From assembly GCF_004114955.1 (NCBI RefSeq), contig NZ_CP030053.1, forward strand, positions 4,774,001 through 4,838,000: a stretch of DNA of 64,000 nucleotides, in the 5' to 3' direction. Shown here piece after piece: positions 44,076 to 52,954 of this stretch. This stretch comes from Bradyrhizobium guangzhouense (GTDB lineage Bacteria; Pseudomonadota; Alphaproteobacteria; Rhizobiales; Xanthobacteraceae). Below the pieces are notes generated by a model, which saw only the letters and a list, made by a program, of their open reading frames with translations, made no database searches and was not told where the DNA came from. A program made the translations under genes and the position numbers. Each line of letters opens with the position of its first letter. The first letter of the stretch is position 1.

Positions 44076-45986
44076 ATGAACATCGAATCTCCCCGCAAGC
44101 CGCTCGACCTCATCTCGGCCATTGCGGAAGCCGACATCCGCTGTCTCCTGATGGTGCTGGTGCACATGACCGGCGACGAACGCTGGCTTGAGCCACCCTA
44201 TCTGCCCAAACGCGACATCCGCTTGATTCCCGATCCCGAGGCCGGCGTGCCCCGCGAGATCCAGGACGAGATCCGCGCGGCCGTCGTCAGGCTCTTCGCC
44301 GACGGCACGCCAACGCCCGTCATCACCGATCCCGGCGAAAAGCTGCTGCTTAGAATGATGCGGGCCTGCCTCGGCGAGAACGTCGCATCGGAATATGCGC
44401 CGCTGATGCGCGAGGAGATGGGCTTTGTGTCGCGCGAGGCACGATGGACCAAGCGTCCATCGCAAGAGAAGCTCGCCGCGCAGCACGTGCTGATCGTCGG
44501 CGCCGGGGTCTGCGCCATCGCGCTTGCCGTCGCGCTCGGCCATCTCCGCATCCCCTACACCATCGTCGAGAAGAACGCCGAGCTCGGTGGCACCTGGTGG
44601 ATCAATCGCTATCCCGGCTGCGGCGTCGACACGCCCAACCACTCCTATTCCTACTCGTTCGGCTTGGGCAACGCCTGGACGCGCTATTTCTGCCAGCGCG
44701 AGGAGCTGCTCGGCTATCTGCTCAAGGTCGCGGACGAATACGGCATCCGCAAGCATCTGCGCGTCAACACTGAGCTGACGGCGTCGCGCTGGGACGAGGG
44801 CAAGCGACGCTGGATCTCGACGCTGAAGACGAGCAACGGCGAAGAGACCTTTGAGTCGACCGCACTGGTCTCGGCCATCGGCCAGCTCAACGATCCCTCC
44901 CGCGCGCAATTCAAGGGCGAGGAGAGCTTCAAGGGAACGATCCTGCATTCGGCGCTATGGTCCGATGACATCAGCCTCGACGGCAAGCACGTTGCTGTAA
45001 TCGGCACAGGCGCGACCTCGATGCAGCTGGTGCCGACGATCGCCGGCCGCGTCGCCTCGGTCACGGTCTACCAGCGCAGCGCGCAATGGGCGCGGCCGGT
45101 GAAAGGCTATGCCGATCCGATCACCGAAGGCGCGCGCTGGCTGCTCGCACATCTGCCATTCTATGTGCAATGGTATCGCTTCAACATGTTCTGGCGCTAC
45201 GGTGACGGCCTGTTGCCGTTCCTGCGCAAGGACCCGGCCTGGCCACATCCGGAGCGCGCCGTGAACAAGGGCAACGACCGGCATCGCCAGGAGCTGACCG
45301 ACTTCATCCTGACAGAGCTGAAGGATCGCCCCGACCTGATCGAAAAATGCGTGCCGACCTATCCGCCCTATGGCAAGCGCATCCTGCTCGACAACAACTG
45401 GTTCAAGACATTGAAGCTAGATAATGTCGAGCTCGTCACCGACACGATCGACCATTTCGATGAAAGCGGCATCATCGCGGCCGACGGCAAGCACCGCCCC
45501 GCCGACATCATCGTGGTCGCCACGGGCTTCAAGGTCACGGAGATGGCCGCCCGCCTCAACATCAGCGGCCGCGATGGCAAGACGCTGCGCGAAGCCTGGG
45601 CCAACGACAATCCGACCGCATTCCTCGGCCTCACGGTGTCCGATTTTCCAAACTTTTTCTGCATGCTCGGCCCGAACTCGGGCCCCGCCCATGGCGGCAG
45701 CGTCATCTTCCAGTCGGAATGCCAGAGCCGCTACATCTCGACCTGCCTCGTCGAAATGATCGAGAACGACCTCGCCGCCATCGATGTCCGCCGCGAGGTA
45801 CTCGATGACTATGTCAGCAAGGTCGACGCCGAGCACGAGGCGATGATCTGGACCCATCCGGGAATGAGCACTTACTATCGCAACGCAAACGGCCGCGTGT
45901 TTTCGGCGATGCCGTGGCGCTTCGTGGACTATTGGCGCATGACGCACGATCCCGACATGCGGCAGTACAGGCTGACGAAGGCGTAG
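44076..45986 (+). CDS. FAD-dependent Baeyer-Villiger-type monooxygenase
   Basis: Class B flavin monooxygenase of 636 residues. An N-terminal extension of about 130 residues precedes the FAD motif GAGVCAIALAVALG, a feature of the 4-hydroxyacetophenone monooxygenase group. GGTWWINRYPGCGVD is typical of Baeyer-Villiger enzymes, the second Rossmann motif is VIGTGATSMQLVPTI, and the fingerprint FxGxxxHxxxW reads FKGTILHSALWS, with Ser where Pro or Asp is usual. It would insert oxygen next to a ketone using NADPH. It is divergent from yeiH; substrate and regulation are unknown. Confidence 0.88.
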   Translation: MNIESPRKPLDLISAIAEADIRCLLMVLVHMTGDERWLEPPYLPKRDIRLIPDPEAGVPREIQDEIRAAVVRLFADGTPTPVITDPGEKLLLRMMRACLGENVASEYAPLMREEMGFVSREARWTKRPSQEKLAAQHVLIVGAGVCAIALAVALGHLRIPYTIVEKNAELGGTWWINRYPGCGVDTPNHSYSYSFGLGNAWTRYFCQREELLGYLLKVADEYGIRKHLRVNTELTASRWDEGKRRWISTLKTSNGEETFESTALVSAIGQLNDPSRAQFKGEESFKGTILHSALWSDDISLDGKHVAVIGTGATSMQLVPTIAGRVASVTVYQRSAQWARPVKGYADPITEGARWLLAHLPFYVQWYRFNMFWRYGDGLLPFLRKDPAWPHPERAVNKGNDRHRQELTDFILTELKDRPDLIEKCVPTYPPYGKRILLDNNWFKTLKLDNVELVTDTIDHFDESGIIAADGKHRPADIIVVATGFKVTEMAARLNISGRDGKTLREAWANDNPTAFLGLTVSDFPNFFCMLGPNSGPAHGGSVIFQSECQSRYISTCLVEMIENDLAAIDVRREVLDDYVSKVDAEHEAMIWTHPGMSTYYRNANGRVFSAMPWRFVDYWRMTHDPDMRQYRLTKA

Positions 45987-45996
45987 GTCCGCGGCT

Positions 45997-47112
45997 CTAG
46001 GCCGCGAGCCCGCTTCCAACAGGCGCAAATTCCAGCCCGAGGCTCTCCGCAACCGCCTTGTTGGTGATACGGCCGCGATGCACGTTCAGCCCGTTGCGCA
46101 AGTGCGGATTTTCGAGCACCGCGGCAAAACCCTTGTTCGCGAGCATCAGACCGAAGGGGAGGGTCGCATTGTTCAGCGCCTGGCTCGACGTCACCGGAAC
46201 CGCGCCCGGCATGTTGGCGACGCAATAGTGCACGACGCCGTCGACTTCGTAGGTCGGCTCCGCGTGCGTCGTGGCATGCGAGGTCTCGAAACAGCCCCCC
46301 TGGTCGATCGCGACGTCGACCAGCACCGCCCCCGGCCGCATCGATTTCAGCATCGCGCGCGTCACGAGCTTCGGCGCGCTCGCACCTGGCACCAGCACTG
46401 CGCCGATCACGACATCGGCGCTGAACACTTCCTCCTCGACGGACTCGATCGTCGAGAAGCGCGTGCGCACACGTCCGGCGAAGAGGTCGTCGAGCTCGCG
46501 CAAGCGCGGAATCCAGCGGTCGATCACGGTGACTTCGGCGCCGAGACCTGCAGCCATGCGCGCGGCTTGCGTTCCCACCACGCCGCCGCCCAGCACGACC
46601 ACGCGCGCCGGCTGCACACCGGGCACGCCGCCGAGGAGTAGGCCGCGACCGCCGGCCGATCGCTTGAGCGCGGCGCCGGCGGCCTCGATCGCGAGGCGGC
46701 CGGCGACTTCGCTCATCGGCGCGAGCAGGGGGAGGTGACCGGCCGCGTCGGTGACGGTTTCATAGGCAATCGCAGTGCAGCCGGCGGCGAGCAAGCCCTT
46801 GGCCTGTTCCGGATCCGGCGCAAGATGGAGATAAGTGAACAGGATCTGGCCTTCGCGAAGCTGGGCCCATTCGCTCCTCTGCGGCTCCTTCACTTTCACG
46901 ATCATCTCGGACTTGGCGAAGATGTCGCTTGCGCTCGCCGCAATCGAGGCCCCTGCCCGCTGGTACGCCTCATCGGACGCACCGATGCCGCCGCCGGCGC
47001 CGGTTTCGACCGTCACCTGGTGCCCAGCCGCGACATATTCGCGGACGGCGCCCGGGGTGAGCCCAACGCGATATTCCTGCACCTTGATCTCCCTGGGCAC
47101 ACCGACACGCAT
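45997..47112 (-). CDS. ald: Alanine dehydrogenase
   Basis: NAD-dependent L-alanine dehydrogenase of 371 residues, the normal length. The N-terminal MRVGVPREIKVQEYRVGLTPGAV, the catalytic-Lys region VKVKEPQRSEW, ILFTYLHLAPD with the catalytic His, and NAD motif VLGGGVVGTQAARMA are present. It reversibly deaminates alanine to pyruvate and ammonia. It is divergent from an Lrp-type gene, a common arrangement in which Lrp activates ald in response to alanine. It is convergent with the monooxygenase gene. Confidence 0.95.
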   Translation of the reverse strand: MRVGVPREIKVQEYRVGLTPGAVREYVAAGHQVTVETGAGGGIGASDEAYQRAGASIAASASDIFAKSEMIVKVKEPQRSEWAQLREGQILFTYLHLAPDPEQAKGLLAAGCTAIAYETVTDAAGHLPLLAPMSEVAGRLAIEAAGAALKRSAGGRGLLLGGVPGVQPARVVVLGGGVVGTQAARMAAGLGAEVTVIDRWIPRLRELDDLFAGRVRTRFSTIESVEEEVFSADVVIGAVLVPGASAPKLVTRAMLKSMRPGAVLVDVAIDQGGCFETSHATTHAEPTYEVDGVVHYCVANMPGAVPVTSSQALNNATLPFGLMLANKGFAAVLENPHLRNGLNVHRGRITNKAVAESLGLEFAPVGSGLAA

Positions 47113-47170
47113 TTTGCTGGTCTCCTTTTGATTCCTGCTAAGATCGTAGCGACCTGGCCGGTTTGGTTTC

Positions 47171-47728
47171 GTGCAAATATCCGCTAGCTTTGACCTTCCC
47201 GCGCCGGTTTCGGTCGCGGAAGTGCCCTTTCACGCTGGAAACGAAACCTTGGCCCTCGACCGCAAAGATCTCGCGATTCTCGCGGAACTCACCACCAACG
47301 CACGCGCCAGCCATACCGAGCTCGCCAACACGGTCGGCCTGTCAAGCACAGCGCTGGCGCGGCGGCAGAAGGCGCTGGAGGATGACGGCTACATCCAGGC
47401 CTACCAGGCCGCGCTCGACCTCACCCAGTTCGGCCTCACCACCACGGTGCTGGTGCGCATCGCGCTGGAGAGCCAGAGCGACGAGGCGCTGAAGGCCTTC
47501 GAGGCGGAGGTCGTGAAGTGCCCTTCCGTCGTGCGTTGCTTCCTGATGTCGGGCACCGACGATTACATCCTGATCGTGCTCGCCCGCGACATCCAGGATT
47601 TCGAGCGCATCCACCGTACCGAGCTTTCGCGCCTGCCGCGCGTCGCGCGGGTGCAATCAAGCTTCGCCCTGCGTGAGGTCGTCAACCGCGCGGTGCCGAC
47701 CGTCGTGTTCGGCGAGACGAAGCGCTAG
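47171..47728 (+). CDS. Lrp/AsnC-family transcriptional regulator
   Basis: Lrp/AsnC regulator of 185 residues. The HTH reads LDRKDLAILAELTTNARASHTELANTVGLSSTALARRQKALEDDGYI and the RAM ligand-binding domain follows, with VVRCFLMSGTDDYILIVLARDIQDFERI. GTG at 47171 is the first in-frame start; the N-terminal 27 residues before the HTH are atypical, so a later start is possible. Divergent from ald across 58 bp, it likely regulates ald and itself. Confidence 0.9.
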   Translation: MQISASFDLPAPVSVAEVPFHAGNETLALDRKDLAILAELTTNARASHTELANTVGLSSTALARRQKALEDDGYIQAYQAALDLTQFGLTTTVLVRIALESQSDEALKAFEAEVVKCPSVVRCFLMSGTDDYILIVLARDIQDFERIHRTELSRLPRVARVQSSFALREVVNRAVPTVVFGETKR

Positions 47729-47774
47729 AGCCCTTCCTGCGCTCGATTGCCGCCTCCTGTCATAGAACTGTCAT

Positions 47775-47810
47775 CGAATGTGCAGAGACGTGTCTGTCTC
47801 TGCACATTCG
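47775..47810. promoter_or_regulatory. Perfect 15-bp inverted repeat in front of the decarboxylase gene
   Basis: CGAATGTGCAGAGAC at 47775-47789 and its exact complement at 47796-47810 flank a 6-nt spacer, ending nine bases before the ATG. In RNA it would form a 15-bp hairpin abutting the GGGA ribosome-binding sequence at 47810-47813. It could be a protein operator or a translational control element. There is no T-run, so it is not a terminator. Confidence 0.6.
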
Positions 47811-47819
47811 GGACATGCC

Positions 47820-50186
47820 ATGGACTATTTCAAGCGCTTCAACTTCCTGTTCGCCGCACCTGTGTTCGATGCCGACGACCTGGAAGGTCTCCGCTTCAAC
47901 CAGATCATTGAGGAGATCCAGCGCTCCGGCTTCGAGGTGGTCCGGGCCCGCAAGCTGGAAGACGCCGAGATCGCGGTGCAAACCGATGCCGCGATCGGCT
48001 GCATGGTGGTGGATTGGGGCAAGAAGGGTCTTGAGGGCAAGACCTCGGCGCTGATCAATCTGATGCGGCGCCGGGGTCTCGATTTCCCGATCATCCTGCT
48101 GATCCGGCGCAAGCGTTTCGAGGATTTGCCAGTCGAGGTGCTCGATTTCATCGACGGCTATGTCTTCCTGTCTGAGGAAACGCCAACCTTCATCGCCAAG
48201 AATCTGATCAGCCGCCTCAAGCAATATGCCGAAACGCTGAAGACGCCGTTCTTCGGGGCGTTGGTCGACTACGCCGAGGAAGGCAACCAGCTCTGGACCT
48301 GCCCGGGTCACAATGGCGGCGTGTTTTACAACCGCAGCCCGATCGGCCGGGTCTTCGTCGAGCATCTCGGCGAATCCGTGTTCCGCGACGACCTCGACAA
48401 TTCCGTGCTCGACCTCGGCGACCTCCTCACCCATGAAGGCCCGGCGCTGAAGGCACAGAAGGAGGCCGCGCAGATCTTCGGCGCGGAAAAGACCTATTTC
48501 GTGCTCAACGGCACCTCGACCTCGAACAAGGTCGCGCTCGGCGCGCTCGTCACCGACGGCGATCTCGTGCTGTTCGACCGCAACAACCACAAGGCCGCCC
48601 ATCACGGCGCGCTGATGATCGGCGGCGGCATCCCCGTGTATGTTCCCACCACCCGCAACGCCTGGGGCCTGATCGGCCCGATGCGCTGGGACATGCTCGA
48701 CGAGAAGGCCCTGCGTGAGACCATCCGCAATCATCCCCTGGTCATGGACAAGGAGGCCTGGCGCAAGGAGCGGCCGTTCCGCGTCGCCGTGGTCGAGCAA
48801 TGCACCTATGACGGCACGATCCACAATGCCGAGATGATGATGAAGCGCATCGGCCATCTCTGCGAGTACATCCTGTTCGACGAGGCCTGGGCCGGCTTCA
48901 TGAAATTCCACCCGCTCTATGCCGGCCGCTTCGCCATGGGCCTTGCCAACCTTCCGCCGGAGGCGCCGGGCATCATCGCGACTCAATCGACCCATAAGCA
49001 GCTCGCGAGCTTCTCGCAGGCCTCCCAGATCCATATCAAGGACCGTCACATTCGCGGCCAGAAGCGGCGCGTCGAGCATCGCCGCTTCAACGAAAGTTTC
49101 ATGCAGCACGCCTCGACCTCGCCGTTCTATCCGCTGTTCGCGTCGCTGGACGTCGGCGCGCAGATGATGAAAGGCCGCTCCGGCGAAGTGCTGTGGGACG
49201 ACACGATCCGCCTCGGCATCGAGCTACGCAAGAAAATCCGGGCGATGCGCCGCGAGTTCGAGGAGAAGGAGCAGAACCCGGACCGGCGCTGGTTCTTCGA
49301 ACCGTTCGTGCCCGATCGCGTCGCCATCCCCGATGTGAGCCGCCCTGGCGCTGCGCACAACGTCGCCTGGGAGACCCTGTCGACCGACGAGCTCGCCACC
49401 AATCCCGCGCTCTGGCAGCTCGGCCCCGACAGCACCTGGCACGGCTTCCCCGGCATGACCGAGGGCTTCGCCATGACCGATCCGAACAAGCTGACACTGC
49501 TCACCCCCGGCTTCGACCGCGCCACCGGCGCCTATTCCGAGCACGGCATCCCCGCCCCGGTCGTCGCGCAGTACTTGCGCGAAAACCGCATCGTCCCCGA
49601 GAAGAACGACCTCAACTCGCTGCTCTTCCTGCTGACCCCCGGCGTCGAGGCGAGCAAGGCAGGCACCTTGATCTCCGGTCTCGTCGCCTTCAAGAAGCTG
49701 CATGACGACAATGCGTTGCTGGCCGATGCGATCCCGGAATTCTACCAGCGGCGGCAGGCGCGCTATGCCGGCGTGCGGTTGCGCGACCTCTGCGGCGAGA
49801 TGCACCGATTCTTTCGCGCGGCCGATGTCAGCGCTCTCCAGGCGCGGCAGTTCATGCCCGAGCACATGCCTGAGATCGCGATGTCGCCGCGCGATGCCGC
49901 GCGCTTCCTGTTCAAGAACGACGTCGACTATCTGCCGATCGAGGCGATCGCCGGCCGCATCGCCACCACGCCTTTCGTGGTCTATCCGCCCGGCATCGCC
50001 ACCATCGTGCCGGGCGAGCGGCTGACGGAGAGAGCCAAGCCCATGATCGATTATCTCAAGATGTTCGAGACCTGTTTCAACACGTTTCCAGGCTTCGATG
50101 TGGAAATCCAGGGTGTCTACAAGGAGATCGATGCGAAGGGCCGCATCGGGCTCTATACCTACGTCGTAGCCGAGCAGAGCCGATGA
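47820..50186 (+). CDS. Orn/Lys/Arg decarboxylase, arginine-decarboxylase-like
   Basis: Large fold-I PLP decarboxylase of 788 residues, the size of the AdiA/CadA/SpeF group. An N-terminal wing domain (about residues 1-130) precedes the PLP core. The Schiff-base Lys is in ATQSTHKQLASFSQ at residue 393, the cofactor region reads VVEQCTYDGTIHNA and FDEAWAGFMKF, and the C-terminal domain has DYLKMFETCFNTFPGFDVEIQGVY. ATG at 47820 begins at the conserved MDYFKRFNFLF. Substrate is arginine, lysine or ornithine; acid resistance or polyamine synthesis are the likely roles. It is coupled by ATGA to a GNAT gene. Confidence 0.92.
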   Translation: MDYFKRFNFLFAAPVFDADDLEGLRFNQIIEEIQRSGFEVVRARKLEDAEIAVQTDAAIGCMVVDWGKKGLEGKTSALINLMRRRGLDFPIILLIRRKRFEDLPVEVLDFIDGYVFLSEETPTFIAKNLISRLKQYAETLKTPFFGALVDYAEEGNQLWTCPGHNGGVFYNRSPIGRVFVEHLGESVFRDDLDNSVLDLGDLLTHEGPALKAQKEAAQIFGAEKTYFVLNGTSTSNKVALGALVTDGDLVLFDRNNHKAAHHGALMIGGGIPVYVPTTRNAWGLIGPMRWDMLDEKALRETIRNHPLVMDKEAWRKERPFRVAVVEQCTYDGTIHNAEMMMKRIGHLCEYILFDEAWAGFMKFHPLYAGRFAMGLANLPPEAPGIIATQSTHKQLASFSQASQIHIKDRHIRGQKRRVEHRRFNESFMQHASTSPFYPLFASLDVGAQMMKGRSGEVLWDDTIRLGIELRKKIRAMRREFEEKEQNPDRRWFFEPFVPDRVAIPDVSRPGAAHNVAWETLSTDELATNPALWQLGPDSTWHGFPGMTEGFAMTDPNKLTLLTPGFDRATGAYSEHGIPAPVVAQYLRENRIVPEKNDLNSLLFLLTPGVEASKAGTLISGLVAFKKLHDDNALLADAIPEFYQRRQARYAGVRLRDLCGEMHRFFRAADVSALQARQFMPEHMPEIAMSPRDAARFLFKNDVDYLPIEAIAGRIATTPFVVYPPGIATIVPGERLTERAKPMIDYLKMFETCFNTFPGFDVEIQGVYKEIDAKGRIGLYTYVVAEQSR

Positions 50187-50761
50187 ACGAAACAGCGATT
50201 GCACGCACCGATGACGAGCCGGTCCTGATCCGGCCGTCACGCGAGGGCGATGTCGAGGCGATGCTGGCGATCTATCGCCATCACGTTCGCAATGGCGTGC
50301 CCCGCGACGTCGAGGGAACCGGCGCGCCGGAGCCCGACGATCTTCGCGACCGGCGCAAGAATCTGAAGCAGACCCGCCTGCCGCATCTGGTCGCGACCTG
50401 GCGCGGCGAGGTGGTCGGCTATGCCTATGCGGTGCTGTTCCGCAAGCGCCCGGCCTATCGCTACACGGCCAAGCACTCGATCTACGTCCATCACGAGCAT
50501 CTCGGCCGCGGCGTTGGGCGGCTTTTGCTCGGGGCCATGATCGATGCATGTGCTGCCGCAGGCTTCCGCCAGTTGATCGGCTATATCGATGCCGACAACG
50601 GGCCTTCGCTGGCACTGCATGAAAGGTTCGGTTTCGCGCGCGCTGGCCTGCTCAGCGGCGTCGCCTATCGCCACGGCCACTGGTCCGACACCGTCATGGT
50701 GCAACGTTCGCTCGGTGCGGGGACGACGGCCCCGCCGCCCGTCACAGCGCCGGGCCGCTAG
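50183..50761 (+). CDS. GNAT acetyltransferase, phosphinothricin-acetyltransferase-like
   Basis: GNAT N-acetyltransferase of 192 residues. VLIRPSREGDVEAMLAIYRHHVRNGV matches the N-terminus of the Pat/Bar-like group, and the acetyl-CoA loop reads IYVHHEHLGRGVGRLLLGAMIDAC. GYIDADNGPSLALHERFGFARAGLLSGVAYRHGHW is the conserved C-terminal part. The ATG overlaps the decarboxylase stop, so the enzyme may acetylate the amine or amino acid handled by its partner. The true acceptor is unknown. Confidence 0.9.
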   Translation: MNETAIARTDDEPVLIRPSREGDVEAMLAIYRHHVRNGVPRDVEGTGAPEPDDLRDRRKNLKQTRLPHLVATWRGEVVGYAYAVLFRKRPAYRYTAKHSIYVHHEHLGRGVGRLLLGAMIDACAAAGFRQLIGYIDADNGPSLALHERFGFARAGLLSGVAYRHGHWSDTVMVQRSLGAGTTAPPPVTAPGR

Positions 50762-50764
50762 GCC

Positions 50765-50977
50765 TCACGACGGGAAGTCAGACGGCCTGACCTGGATGCG
50801 ATCGGCATGAAGCGACCAGTGATGCAACGCCTGGTCCTTGCAGAATTTTGCCTTCGCCCGCTCCGTGGCCTCGTTCTCGTCGATAGCATCGATCTCGAGC
50901 GTACCTTGACAAACTTCGCTCTGCCGGCCGCACTCCCCGAGCACGTCCTTCATGAACCTGACGACATAAGTTGACAT
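50765..50977 (-). CDS. Hypothetical small conserved-looking protein
   Basis: A 70-residue soluble protein beginning MSTYVVRFMKDVLGECGRQSEVCQGTLEIDAIDENEATERAKAKF. AGGAGG lies immediately upstream of the ATG at good spacing, which supports a real gene. The pattern of an aromatic-rich strand, then an acidic helix ending in AKAKFC, recalls small rhizobial proteins of unknown function. It is convergent with the GNAT gene, three bases apart. Confidence 0.7.
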   Translation of the reverse strand: MSTYVVRFMKDVLGECGRQSEVCQGTLEIDAIDENEATERAKAKFCKDQALHHWSLHADRIQVRPSDFPS

Positions 50978-51146
50978 GGGACCTCCTGCTGCCCCGGCGG
51001 CACTCTAATCCCATTTAGGCCGGTAGGGGGAGGAAGATTTTGAGGTGAATCAAGGCGAAGCGCCGATTCGCGCCGCCGAGGCGTCCGTCGATACCGTCCG
51101 TCAGCCATCAAGTCGTGATGTCGAGCAGGGACTTTTCCGTCTCGGA

Positions 51147-51557
51147 TTAGGCCTGAATGACCTTGGCATTGGCCATGAAGCTGTATTTTGCGGTCGCCAG
51201 CTGGACGAATTGGTCAGCGAGATCGACATTCGGCGCAGCGACCAGGCCATCCTGGTTTGCGAAGGGAGCGCTCGGGTCGGATTGCGCGGTATAGCTCGGC
51301 GACACCGTCGACAGGGTCGCAACCGTACCGCCCGGCGCCGAGCCGCTCGATTGCGAGACCTGATCGACTCGTAGCGGCACATAGGCCGCAGGATAAGTCG
51401 AACTCGTGCTCGAGCTGCCGCCGCTACCCGATGTGCTCGATCCGCTTGATGTGGGCAGCGGCCCGGTCGTTCGAACATTGGCGATGTTGCTGGCGGCCGC
51501 GTTCGCCCGCAAACTCGCGGCAGAAAGTCCTGAGGTCGCTATCGAGAAGATGCTCAT
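51147..51557 (-). CDS. Orphan flagellar rod FlgC-like protein
   Basis: A 136-residue protein whose N-terminus MSIFSIATSGLSAASLRANAAASNIANVRTTG matches the helical N-domain of flagellar rod/hook proteins, and whose end ANVDLADQFVQLATAKYSFMANAKVIQA-type helix matches the FlgC C-terminus. Between them is a low-complexity Ser/Gly-rich stretch (about residues 36-52). No other flagellar genes are in the window. It may be a rod-like paralogue or a degenerate copy. Confidence 0.75.
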   Translation of the reverse strand: MSIFSIATSGLSAASLRANAAASNIANVRTTGPLPTSSGSSTSGSGGSSSTSSTYPAAYVPLRVDQVSQSSGSAPGGTVATLSTVSPSYTAQSDPSAPFANQDGLVAAPNVDLADQFVQLATAKYSFMANAKVIQA

Positions 51558-51664
51558 GGATTCTGATCTACAGGACAAGTCATACGCGATCACTGACGCA
51601 ATCAGTAAAATGCGGCGCGTTCTGTTTTCATCCGCATAACCAGCACGCAGAGCGTTGCACGGCC

Positions 51665-52714
51665 CTACCCCGGCGTCACACCAAAGGCCTGCCTGAAGCG
51701 CTCGGCATAGACGGGCCAGACCTCCGGATTGATGATGCGTGGCGGCCGCTTGCCGTCGAGCGTCTCCAGCACCTGCTCGGCCGCGATGCGGCCCATGTTC
51801 TGGCGCGCTTCGATCGTCACACCCGCGGTGTGCGGGCTTGCCAGCACGTTGTCGAACTGCAGCAGCGGATGCTCCGGCGGCGGCGGCTCCTTTGACCAAA
51901 CGTCGAGGCCGGCACCGGCAATGCGCTTGTCGCGGAGCGCCTGAAGCAGCGCATCCTCGTCGTGGATGAAGCCCCGCGCGGTCGTGATGAAATAGGCGTG
52001 CGTCTGCATCAGGCCGAATTCGCGCGCGCTGATCATGTTGCGGCTGCCCTTGTTGAGCGGGCAGGAGATCGAGACGAAATCGGCGCGGCGCAGCAGCTCG
52101 TCGAGCTCGACCTTCTCGCCGCCTCGCTCGGCCATCACCTCTTTCGAGAGATAGGGATCGTAAGCCAGCACCTTCATGCCGAGCAGGCCATTGCAGAGCG
52201 CCGCGATGCGGCGGCCGACATTGCCGAGACCGATGATGCCGACGGTCTTGTGCTCGACCTCGTTGCCCACGAGCTCGTTACGATTGACATTGGCCTCGCG
52301 GCGCAAGCGGCGATCGGACTGGATGATGCGCTTGGACAGGGTCAGCATCATGGCCAGCGCGTGCTCGGCCACCGAATGCGCGTTGCCGCCGGACTGGTTG
52401 ACGACCAGCACACCTGCATCCGTACAGGCCTCGACATCGACGGGGTCGAAACCCGCGCCGTTGCTGGAGACCAGGAGCAGGTTCGGGGTGCGCTTCAGGA
52501 AGGCGGCGTCGACATGGAAATGCGGGGCCAGTTCGTCGCGTGCGGCACCGATCTGATAAACATGCGCCGCGCCCAGGATCGGGGCGTAAAAATCCTCGGG
52601 GCTCTCATTTTCGATGCGGTCGAGCCGGACGTCAGACCGCGCCTTCAGGACGTCGATATAAATGGGGTTTGCCAGGTATTTGACGTAGAAGACGCGCTTG
52701 TTGTTGACCGACAT
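51665..52714 (-). CDS. D-isomer-specific 2-hydroxyacid dehydrogenase
   Basis: NAD-dependent D-2-hydroxyacid dehydrogenase of 349 residues. The cofactor motif is TVGIIGLGNVGRRIAALCNGL with the acidic residue in AYDPYL. Catalytic Arg lies in ITTARGFIHDEDAL, Glu in GLDVWSKEPPP and His in VLASPHTAGVT. It is divergent from the two-subunit ThDP decarboxylase 240 bp away. Relatives include phosphoglycerate and (S)-sulfolactate dehydrogenases; a hydroxyacid-to-2-oxoacid step feeding the decarboxylase is plausible but inferred. Confidence 0.9.
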   Translation of the reverse strand: MSVNNKRVFYVKYLANPIYIDVLKARSDVRLDRIENESPEDFYAPILGAAHVYQIGAARDELAPHFHVDAAFLKRTPNLLLVSSNGAGFDPVDVEACTDAGVLVVNQSGGNAHSVAEHALAMMLTLSKRIIQSDRRLRREANVNRNELVGNEVEHKTVGIIGLGNVGRRIAALCNGLLGMKVLAYDPYLSKEVMAERGGEKVELDELLRRADFVSISCPLNKGSRNMISAREFGLMQTHAYFITTARGFIHDEDALLQALRDKRIAGAGLDVWSKEPPPPEHPLLQFDNVLASPHTAGVTIEARQNMGRIAAEQVLETLDGKRPPRIINPEVWPVYAERFRQAFGVTPG

Positions 52715-52954
52715 CAGGACCCTTCCGGCTCTCTCACGGAGGTTCGCAAGGTCAGCGCCATGCGCGTCCCTCTCCCGGCGTTCCTCCTGTTCCTCATTAT
52801 CCCACCTATGGCATGGCGGTGCCGACCACGGCAGCCCCTCTGGCGCAGATCACGGTGTCGGCCCGGACATGTTGACAATCCCGGCCGCTCCGTCAAGTTC
52901 GGCCAACGCCGCGACGGCCAAAGAAGAAGCATGCGCGGCGCAAGGGAGAACGCA

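Noticed and set aside
52872..52877. TTGACA as a -35 box for the ThDP decarboxylase operon
   Set aside because: No convincing -10 element follows at 16-18 bp.
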